Of a DNA stretch of 7,023 bases, positions 1 to 5,109 are shown one piece after another. Source of the DNA: Gammaproteobacteria bacterium (lineage in GTDB: Bacteria; Pseudomonadota; Gammaproteobacteria; DSM-16500); the NCBI GenBank assembly GCA_009885665.1, contig VFKI01000056.1, forward strand, positions 1-7,023. The letters are read 5' to 3'. How positions within the stretch are numbered: the first letter of the stretch is position 1; the number at the start of each line of letters is the position of its first letter. The notes beneath the pieces are model-generated. The model did no database searches. It was not told the DNA's origin and saw nothing but the letters and a program-made list of their open reading frames with translations. The translations under genes and the position numbers were made by a program.

Positions 1-1092
1 AAACACTTTTTACAGACGCATTATGGCGTAACAACTTGCCAATTAGTCAGAAACGGCATTTTGAAATCTGCGTATACGACAATGGGTGAAGCGTATGCTG
101 CCAAATCAACTCAGCAACTGCGCGTATTGGTGGAAGGGCCGCTCGAGGCAAGCTATAAAAACGTCGCAAAATCGATTGAATTATGCTTAGCTGCTGAAGT
201 GGGTGAAGTTTGGCTGTTGACTAGCTCAGATGTGCAAACGTATCCAGGCGTTGCGCGTGTTTTTTCGCGTGTGCCCATTGATGCCGTTGGCGCTATTTAT
301 CGTAGTTGTGATGTGCTGGTTAAGTTATCTTATGTTGAAGGCATGTTTGGTCCGCCCTTGGAAATGTTTCATTGTGGTGGCACGGCAATTGTGTACGATG
401 TGACGGGTTATGATGAATATATCGTCCATGATGAAAATGCGCTGGTGATTAAAACGGATGATGAGGCAGCGGTCATAAATGCGCTGCGTCAATTGCATCA
501 GGATCGCGTTTGTTTGGCGCGCTTGCAAGCAGGTGCGTTAAAAACGGCAGCGACATGGCAAGATTGGTCGGTCGCATCGCAAAAATTTGCGATGGCACTA
601 CACGCTATTGCAAAAATGCCTTGTGATTCAATGAATATTCGGCGGCGCGCTATGCAGGTATTGCAAGAGCATATCCCGGTATGTTTGTTTGCGGGGGATA
701 AGTCGACTGTCACAAAACTGTCGGCGATGACCACTGGCGGTGACGGGCATTATCAACTCATGCTGCCCTTGCCCGACATATTGAATCGCTGCGAAATATA
801 CTTTGGCAAGTGTTATGAGCGTTTTCATCTGCAGCAGTTTGGTTTACTGCAGATTGATCATGCGACAGGCAGCGCCAGTCAAGTGGATATGCAAGCGGTG
901 CTGAATGTATCAATGCAACAAATGGATCGGCAAAATGATAATAGTGTATTTAGTTGTATCGATGATACGGCTGCGCTGATCATCAGTGTAAATCATAGCG
1001 TACTTTTACATGCAAAATTTCGCTATGTTTTGTTGTTATCGTTTAGTCCTGAGCGGCTAAAATCGACGGAGTCAATGCTGATATCTCACTAG
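1..1092 (+). CDS. Glycosyltransferase of GT-B fold (GT4-like), 5'-truncated by window edge, with C-terminal extension
   Basis: This is the C-terminal part of a retaining GT-B glycosyltransferase, probably acting at the cytoplasmic side on a surface polysaccharide or lipopolysaccharide; donor and acceptor cannot be read from the sequence. The frame is open from base 1 and reads through the TTG at 61, so the true start lies upstream and that TTG is only an internal codon. The visible part starts in the second Rossmann-like domain (LRVLVEGPLEASYKNV, about bases 118-165). The key motif is EGMFGPPLE at 337-363, with two glutamates separated by seven residues, the EX7E signature of GT4-type enzymes, followed by CGGTAIVYDVTGYDEYI, which is typical of the nucleotide-sugar site. 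The catalytic domain appears to end near base 600. About 150 further residues, to the TAG at 1090-1092, match no domain I recognise. The next gene on the same strand is also a glycosyltransferase, but it lies 357 bp away, so co-transcription is uncertain. Confidence 0.85.
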   Translation, partial: KHFLQTHYGVTTCQLVRNGILKSAYTTMGEAYAAKSTQQLRVLVEGPLEASYKNVAKSIELCLAAEVGEVWLLTSSDVQTYPGVARVFSRVPIDAVGAIYRSCDVLVKLSYVEGMFGPPLEMFHCGGTAIVYDVTGYDEYIVHDENALVIKTDDEAAVINALRQLHQDRVCLARLQAGALKTAATWQDWSVASQKFAMALHAIAKMPCDSMNIRRRAMQVLQEHIPVCLFAGDKSTVTKLSAMTTGGDGHYQLMLPLPDILNRCEIYFGKCYERFHLQQFGLLQIDHATGSASQVDMQAVLNVSMQQMDRQNDNSVFSCIDDTAALIISVNHSVLLHAKFRYVLLLSFSPERLKSTESMLISH

Positions 1093-1109
1093 ATCATGCC
1101 AATTTACTT

Positions 1110-1124
1110 ATCTGAGAAACGATA
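1110..1124 (+). repeat. 15-bp direct repeat, copy 1
   Basis: ATCTGAGAAACGATA here recurs as ATCTGAGAGACGATA at 1388-1402, with one mismatch and 278 bp between starts. The first copy abuts the inverted-repeat element and the second abuts the C7 tract before the next gene. It could be a remnant of a target duplication or a repeated module boundary; its function is unknown. Confidence 0.5.
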
Positions 1125-1272
1125 TAACCGACATTCCGCACCTTTGTCTTTTTCGATAACTCTTCGTTAAAAATGTGTTTTAAATGCTCATTTGCTTGCG
1201 TGTAAACTGCGCTTTAAAACCCATTTTTGCCTCGATTTATACAAAAAATACTTTGGTGCGGAATGCCGGATA
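1122..1272. mobile_element. Candidate MITE-like inverted-repeat element, about 150 bp
   Basis: The two ends are inverted copies of each other. CCGACATTCCGCACC at 1128-1142 pairs with GGTGCGGAATGCCGG at 1255-1269, 14 of 15 matching. The similarity continues after a 3-bp difference through GT and a T-run (to about 1152) on one side and an A-run (from about 1243) on the other, and outward into a short TATA-like stretch. The roughly 110-bp interior is AT-rich and has no coding potential. Small size, no gene and terminal inverted repeats fit a miniature element or a large intergenic palindrome. No target-site duplication directly abuts the arms. A third copy of the arm lies at 6531-6560, which supports a dispersed family. 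Confidence 0.5.
1239..1269 (-). repeat. Dispersed 30-bp repeat, right arm of the element
   Basis: Read on the minus strand, this stretch matches 6531-6560 on the plus strand over about 30 bases, with one A-tract length difference and two substitutions. The core is CCGRCATTCCGCRCCAAAGT followed by ATTTTT. It is much more like the distant copy than like its own partner arm at 1128-1152, which carries TTT in place of AAA after the core. That suggests this arm and the distal copy share a recent origin. Confidence 0.65.
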
Positions 1273-1387
1273 TAAGCTAAAAAATTATCAAACTGCCGAT
1301 AACTTTTTAGCCCAGCTTCTCAGTAACTTGTTGATTTTTAACGTTTTTTACTTTTTTCGAATGGGTTGTCTGTGCGTTGATAATTTT

Positions 1388-1402
1388 ATCTGAGAGACGA
1401 TA
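1388..1402 (+). repeat. 15-bp direct repeat, copy 2
   Basis: This is the partner of 1110-1124, matching at 14 of 15 positions. It lies about 48 bp upstream of the ATG of the membrane glycosyltransferase, so it could also overlap that gene's control region. Confidence 0.5.
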
Positions 1403-1437
1403 GTTCCCCCCCGTTTGCGCGGCTTGAACTCAGCTGT

Positions 1438-1443
1438 TACAAT
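1438..1443 (+). promoter_or_regulatory. Possible -10 box (TACAAT) immediately before the membrane glycosyltransferase
   Basis: TACAAT matches five of six bases of the sigma-70 -10 consensus and sits six bases before the ATG at 1450. If used, transcription would start at or very near the start codon. The -35 region 17 bp upstream (TTGCGC, 1415-1420) is poor. No Shine-Dalgarno sequence precedes the ATG, so a leaderless message is conceivable. The call rests on sequence match alone. Confidence 0.3.
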
Positions 1444-1449
1444 CCAGCG

Positions 1450-2850
1450 ATGATAAAATTGCAACGTTTTCAGTATCTATTCCTGCCTTTATATATGCTG
1501 TTATTAGGCGGCTTAATGCGCCAGGCGACGCTGTATCCTGATGGTTATTATTATTGGGATTGGAGTCAACATTTACAGCTGTCTTATTATGATGGCTCAC
1601 CGCTCATTGCCTGGGTATTGCGACTTTACACTCACCTATTGGGTTCGCATCTTTTTAGCATTTATCTCTTAGGGCTCAGCGTTGCTGTCATCACTGCGTG
1701 GGCCATTTATCGTACCGCCACTTTATTATTTAATTCAGCCGCTGGGCGATTTGCTATCTTCTTGTGGCTGCTATGTCCCGGTGTGATACGCTATTTTTTC
1801 TTTCAAGTTTCTTATAATACGATGCTGGCACTTACCTGGTCGCTAACGGTATTGGCCATGGTGAAGCTGCAACAAACACGACAAACGCGTTATTTTTATC
1901 TCTGCGGTTTCTTGGCGGGCAGTGTGTTATTAGCCAAATATACGGGTATTTTATTATTATTCGCCTACCTATGCGTCTGCAGCGTCTATCCAGACTATCG
2001 TTTTGTTTGGAAAAACAGGCACTTTTATTTAGCCCTTCTTTTAGCCCTGCTGGTATTTTCCCCGGTCATTATATGGAATATGCAACATGATTGGCTATCC
2101 TTTCGCTTCCAGCTCAGTCATGGTTATCATGGTGCTCAGGAAGGCATGCTGACACAGCTACGCTATTATTTCCAATGGCTGATATTGGATTTTAATTTAG
2201 CTTTAGTGGCACTCATGCTCTTAGCTTGGCGCGCCGGCCGTCAACTTTGGCAGGCACCTTTAGCGCTATTAACCCTGCCTGCGCTCACGGTATTATTGTT
2301 TTTTGGCATCAGTGCTTGCTTTGCACGACCGGAATCTAACTGGTATGCGCCATTTTATATCACCAGCGTTGTCTTGATCGCGGGCCTATGGCAAAAACAA
2401 AAAATCTCGGGTGTATGGAAATGGTTAGTCTTACTTCCCATGGCGGGGATTAGCTTTTTATTAATCCTAGGCAACACCTGGCCGGCGTATTATATTGGCC
2501 ATGGCCCGGGTTGGAGCCAGGTGCCGGCTATGCGGCGCTTAATGGGGCACGTGAATCCTCAGTGGTATAAAAATACTTGGGTGGTTGCACCCGATTATCA
2601 AATGCTTTCCTTTGCGCAACATTTTTTACCCGGCCATCCGCATATCGCTGCCCGCAGCTTGGAAGCGGGTCATCAATATTATCTTTGGCAAGCCGTACCG
2701 CGCGACGCCACGTTTGTGTTGCTCAGCTTACGGCCTGAAGCAAATCCGCGCTGTCAATTGCTTAGCCAGCAAAGCGTTACCCAATACCGCGTCTGGCAAG
2801 CGCCTTGGCAGTGGACGTTATATGTATATCGCTGTTATTCACAGCAGTGA
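1450..2850 (+). CDS. Polytopic GT39/PMT_2-type membrane glycosyltransferase (ArnT/dolichyl-phosphate mannosyltransferase-like)
   Basis: This 466-residue integral membrane protein probably transfers a sugar from a polyprenyl-phosphate donor to a lipid or protein acceptor on the periplasmic face. The first hydrophobic helix (about 9-25) is followed by the family's first-loop motif, LYPDGYYYWDW (28-38), whose Asp31 is at the place of the catalytic acidic residue in GT39/GT83 enzymes. LSYYDGSPLIAW (44-55) then matches the conserved YYDxPPLxAW region. Further membrane helices cover about 70-95, 100-117, 123-140, 150-178, 192-210, 246-260, 270-290, 300-315 and 323-341. The SPVIIWNMQHDW segment (204-215) and ESNWYAPFY (295-303) are typical of this bacterial subgroup. 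A soluble C-terminal domain of about 115 residues follows, presumably periplasmic. ATG 1450 is chosen because no ATG or GTG lies between it and the in-frame stop at 1381; there is no clear ribosome binding site. The acceptor cannot be assigned. Confidence 0.85.
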   Translation: MIKLQRFQYLFLPLYMLLLGGLMRQATLYPDGYYYWDWSQHLQLSYYDGSPLIAWVLRLYTHLLGSHLFSIYLLGLSVAVITAWAIYRTATLLFNSAAGRFAIFLWLLCPGVIRYFFFQVSYNTMLALTWSLTVLAMVKLQQTRQTRYFYLCGFLAGSVLLAKYTGILLLFAYLCVCSVYPDYRFVWKNRHFYLALLLALLVFSPVIIWNMQHDWLSFRFQLSHGYHGAQEGMLTQLRYYFQWLILDFNLALVALMLLAWRAGRQLWQAPLALLTLPALTVLLFFGISACFARPESNWYAPFYITSVVLIAGLWQKQKISGVWKWLVLLPMAGISFLLILGNTWPAYYIGHGPGWSQVPAMRRLMGHVNPQWYKNTWVVAPDYQMLSFAQHFLPGHPHIAARSLEAGHQYYLWQAVPRDATFVLLSLRPEANPRCQLLSQQSVTQYRVWQAPWQWTLYVYRCYSQQ

Positions 2851-2925
2851 CTGGGTGGTCATAAAAACGGATTGATTTTAAAGGGTATGATCCTGTCACT
2901 GCCGGTGTCTAAAAAAAGTGAGCGC

Positions 2926-2953
2926 TGAAAAAGTTTTAATGAAAAAGTTTTAA
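2926..2953 (+). repeat. Perfect 14-bp tandem repeat, candidate operator
   Basis: TGAAAAAGTTTTAA occurs twice head to tail with no spacer (2926-2939 and 2940-2953). Each unit is close to an inverted repeat (AAAA-G-TTTT), as expected of a dimeric regulator site. It lies about 40 bp upstream of the candidate -10, where an activator would bind. No regulator gene is in the window, so the partner is unknown; tandem duplication by slippage is the trivial alternative. Confidence 0.4.
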
Positions 2954-2991
2954 GTGACAAGCGAATTGTTTTTTCGTAACATATCTGTATC

Positions 2992-3000
2992 TGTTATAAA
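2992..3000 (+). promoter_or_regulatory. Candidate extended -10 promoter of the operon
   Basis: TGTTATAAA contains the extended -10 TGn followed by TATAAA, five of six to consensus. No good -35 exists at 17 bp (TTTCGT, 2972-2977), which is usual for extended -10 promoters and for activated ones. The inferred start near 3007 would give a leader of about 180 nt that begins just before the foldable block. Confidence 0.4.
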
Positions 3001-3004
3001 AAAC

Positions 3005-3110
3005 ACGGTGGGCGATGGAGATTGAGCCCGCAACCAGCTGCATCGGACGAGATTCAGAAGGAGAGAATCGCGCTTCGGATCGAACGACATCCGCACCATC
3101 GCGTAAAGTA
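3005..3110 (+). promoter_or_regulatory. Candidate structured 5' leader (unrecognised cis-regulatory RNA)
   Basis: This GC-rich block sits in an otherwise AT-rich gap. GCGATGG at 3012-3018 pairs perfectly with CCATCGC at 3096-3102 to close a domain. Inside are two 5-bp hairpins: GATTC 3051-3055 with GAATC 3065-3069, whose 9-nt loop AGAAGGAGA resembles a Shine-Dalgarno, and CGGAT 3076-3080 with ATCCG 3089-3093. If the promoter at 2992-3000 is right, this is the start of the operon transcript. It matches no riboswitch class I know. It could instead be a dispersed repeat or a minus-strand structured RNA; the pairing alone does not decide. Confidence 0.35.
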
Positions 3111-3185
3111 GGGGATACGATTAACCATTCTGCATTCGCTCTTGGTTTACAAAACTTTCACCGTTGATCAATACAGGACGTACCT

Positions 3186-4028
3186 ATGAATAATTTTAAC
3201 GTTATTCGCACCATGCTGTTTACCCCTGCTAATCACCCCGAGCGTTTTGAAAAAGCTAAAGATATGAGCGCAGATGGTGTGGTAATTGATTTAGAAGATG
3301 CCATTTCACAAGCTGAAAAAGATGCCGCGCGCGAGAGCGCCATCAATTATTTTATAACATCGAGTTCAATACCTAATTTTATGCGTTGCTTGAGGATTAA
3401 CAGTCTAAAAACGCGCCATGGCTTAAAAGATCTTTCAGCTATTATTGATTGTGGGATTACGCCAGATGCTATCGTGCTTCCAAAAACAGAATATGCAGCT
3501 GAAATTTTGATTTTGGATAGCTTGCTTGGCCAAAAGAAAATCCCTTATATCGCTCTGATTGAAACCTCAACAGGATTATATAATGCCCAAGCTATTGCTC
3601 AGGCCAGTAATAATATGGCTGCATTGGTGTTTGGTGGAGGGGATTTGGCAGCTGATTTAGGCGCAACTTTAAGCTGGGAACCGATGCTAGCTGCTCGTTC
3701 GCTCATTGTACAAGCAGCGGCAACTGCGGGTCTTGCCGTAATAGATGTTCCCTACTTAAATTTACGTGAAGCAGACGATACGGGTATTTTGGAAGAGACC
3801 CGCAAAGTTAAAGCCTTAGGCTATACTGGGAAATTTGCAATTCACCCTAAGCATATCAAACCCATTTTAGAGGTCTATACACCTAGCCCAGATGAAGTGG
3901 TCAGAGCGCAGAAAATTATAGACATTTTTAATCATGCTAAAGGCAATGTTTGTGAAGTAGATGGAAAAATGATTGACGCACCCATTGTTCGGCTTGCGCA
4001 GCGCACCTTAGCTTTAATGAAGAAATAA
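3186..4028 (+). CDS. ccl: HpcH/HpaI (CitE-like) lyase, probable (S)-citramalyl-CoA lyase
   Basis: The likely reaction is cleavage of (S)-citramalyl-CoA to acetyl-CoA and pyruvate, the last step of itaconate degradation, in the cytoplasm. The 280-residue length and motif order fit stand-alone CitE-like TIM-barrel lyases. They are RTMLFTPANHPERF (8-21), VVIDLEDAI (32-40), the RIN motif with Arg70, VLPK with Lys100, IET with Glu126 and FGGGDLAADLG (149-159) with Asp153; Glu126 and Asp153 are the expected Mg2+ ligands. GKFAIHPKHI (215-224) and VDGKMIDAPIV (258-268) near the C-terminus complete the family signature. The ATG is preceded by AGGA seven bases upstream. A citrate lyase beta subunit is unlikely because no alpha or gamma subunit is adjacent. 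L-malyl-CoA or beta-methylmalyl-CoA lyase is the nearest alternative. The family call is firm; the substrate is inferred from the two following genes. Confidence 0.85.
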   Translation: MNNFNVIRTMLFTPANHPERFEKAKDMSADGVVIDLEDAISQAEKDAARESAINYFITSSSIPNFMRCLRINSLKTRHGLKDLSAIIDCGITPDAIVLPKTEYAAEILILDSLLGQKKIPYIALIETSTGLYNAQAIAQASNNMAALVFGGGDLAADLGATLSWEPMLAARSLIVQAAATAGLAVIDVPYLNLREADDTGILEETRKVKALGYTGKFAIHPKHIKPILEVYTPSPDEVVRAQKIIDIFNHAKGNVCEVDGKMIDAPIVRLAQRTLALMKK

Positions 4029-4033
4029 GGAGG
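4027..4033 (+). promoter_or_regulatory. Strong Shine-Dalgarno overlapping the lyase stop codon
   Basis: AAGGAGG begins inside the TAA stop of the lyase (4026-4028). It lies 5 nt before ATG 4039 and 8 nt before the adjacent ATG 4042, so either may be the true start. The arrangement indicates coupled translation of the first two genes. Confidence 0.7.
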
Positions 4034-4038
4034 ATAAT

Positions 4039-5097
4039 ATGATGAATCGTTTTAGCGCTTATTTAGAAATTGCAAGTAATCGTTATCGGGAGACTTTTGG
4101 CCTATATTTTGAAGATTTTGCAGTGGGTCAAAAATTCAAACATCGTCCTGGAATAACAATTAGTCAGCAGGACAATAAAGATGAGGCGCTGGACACTATT
4201 AATAATGCTCAGCTGCACTATGACGCCAATTATGCCTCAAAAACAGAGTGGCAGCATTGTCTCGGCGTAAGCACGATGACTTTGCAAAGATTGCTGGGCG
4301 CTAGCTGGAAAACTTTTGCAAAGAAAAAGCATATTGTTGCCTATGATGATATTGCTATGACACACCCAGTATTTGATGGTGATACTTTGTATGCTGAATC
4401 TGAGATTTTAGCAAAGCAAATGTATGCAGATGATCCTACTGTCGGCTTAGTCAAGGTGCAGACGAATGGAATGAATCAAGCAGGTGATATCATTTCTAAA
4501 ATCACGTATCAAATCCTAATTTATAAAAAAAATCAACATCCATTTGATAAAATGCAAAGTTTTAAATTAACAGAAGCTGAAAAATTTTACGCTCATCGTC
4601 AACTAGCAGATGGTAGTTTTATGGAGGAAGTTGGCTTATATTTAGAAGACTTAGCGCCTGGTGAAGTGTATGAGCATCGGCCTGCAAAAACTTTTACTTT
4701 TGATGAGGCACGAGTGCATGCTCTCAGGACGCTAGAATGGAATCCGATGTATTCAGACCTTGAGTATATGAAAGTTATGTTTGGTGATAAATTGCCTATT
4801 AATGAAAATTTTTTAATCGGCTCTATTACAGCTCTTACTACCCGTACATTTGGTCGTGTAGTTGCCAACCTGCAATGGAAAGACATTCAGCTCGCATCCT
4901 TGGTTTATGCAGGAGATACCATCCATGCGGAATCCGAAATTATTTCAAAGCGCAATTCACACTCTAGGTTAAATCAGGGCATTATTGAGGCAACGACTAA
5001 GGCATATAATCAAAAGAATGAATTAGTCGTCAGCTTTAATCGTCATTTCTTAATTTATCGTAAGGGACTTGGCCCTTACGAAGTGGCTGGTTACTAG
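4039..5097 (+). CDS. ich: Tandem-hotdog MaoC-family hydratase, probable itaconyl-CoA (or mesaconyl-CoA) hydratase
   Basis: It probably hydrates itaconyl-CoA to (S)-citramalyl-CoA, the middle step of the operon's pathway. The 352-residue protein is an obvious internal duplication of two MaoC/hotdog units. GLYFEDFAVGQKFKHRPGIT (21-40) parallels GLYLEDLAPGEVYEHRPAKT (199-218), and VFDGDTLYAESEI (111-123) parallels VYAGDTIHAESEI (289-301). Two-domain architecture and length resemble mesaconyl-CoA hydratase (Mch, about 345 residues). The classical hydratase motif D-x-N-P-[LIV]-H is degenerate in both halves: N-N-A-Q-L-H (55-60) in the first, E-W-N-P-M-Y (233-238) in the second. The start is ATG 4039 or the adjacent ATG 4042. 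The gene lies 10 bp after the lyase and 12 bp before the CoA-transferase. The family is firm; itaconyl- versus mesaconyl-CoA cannot be settled from sequence. Confidence 0.8.
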   Translation: MMNRFSAYLEIASNRYRETFGLYFEDFAVGQKFKHRPGITISQQDNKDEALDTINNAQLHYDANYASKTEWQHCLGVSTMTLQRLLGASWKTFAKKKHIVAYDDIAMTHPVFDGDTLYAESEILAKQMYADDPTVGLVKVQTNGMNQAGDIISKITYQILIYKKNQHPFDKMQSFKLTEAEKFYAHRQLADGSFMEEVGLYLEDLAPGEVYEHRPAKTFTFDEARVHALRTLEWNPMYSDLEYMKVMFGDKLPINENFLIGSITALTTRTFGRVVANLQWKDIQLASLVYAGDTIHAESEIISKRNSHSRLNQGIIEATTKAYNQKNELVVSFNRHFLIYRKGLGPYEVAGY

Positions 5098-5109
5098 GAG
5101 TCGTATAAA

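Larger units (their letters stand above)
1093..1449. other. Gene-free intergenic region made of repeats
   Basis: I see no convincing gene in these 357 bases. The left two thirds is occupied by an inverted-repeat element (about 1122-1272). The remainder is AT-rich and ends in a C7 tract (1406-1412) just upstream of the next gene. A 15-bp direct repeat (1110-1124 and 1388-1402, one mismatch) brackets most of the region. A 69-codon open frame from 1184 runs straight through one repeat arm, has no recognisable motif and is not treated as a gene. Confidence 0.7.
2851..3185. other. Control region of the CoA-ester operon
   Basis: This 335-bp gap has no supported gene. From left to right it holds an AT-rich tail after the membrane glycosyltransferase, a 14-bp tandem repeat (2926-2953), a candidate extended -10 promoter (2992-3000), a conspicuously GC-rich block that can fold (3005-3110), and the ribosome binding site of the first operon gene (AGGA, 3175-3178). 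A 50-codon ATG frame at 3015-3167 has no Shine-Dalgarno and no recognisable product. Confidence 0.7.

Noticed and set aside
1184..1393. 69-codon plus-strand reading frame between the two glycosyltransferases
   Set aside because: It runs through a dispersed-repeat arm, has no ribosome binding site and no recognisable motif.
2893..2930. Possible terminator after the membrane glycosyltransferase (CACTGCCGGTG followed by an A-run)
   Set aside because: The stem is only three base pairs and the following run is A, not T, on the coding strand.
3012..3102. tRNA-like layout: a 7-bp outer stem with internal 5-bp hairpins over 91 nt
   Set aside because: On neither strand do the loops carry the conserved D-loop GG, T-loop TTCRA or a 7-nt anticodon loop in register, and 2 nt separate the last hairpin from the outer stem. 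I keep it only as an unassigned structured leader.
3015..3167. 50-codon ATG reading frame in the operon leader
   Set aside because: It has no Shine-Dalgarno, no recognisable protein character (rich in Ser, Thr and Arg), and it overlaps the foldable block. It is probably chance, although a leader peptide cannot be fully excluded.
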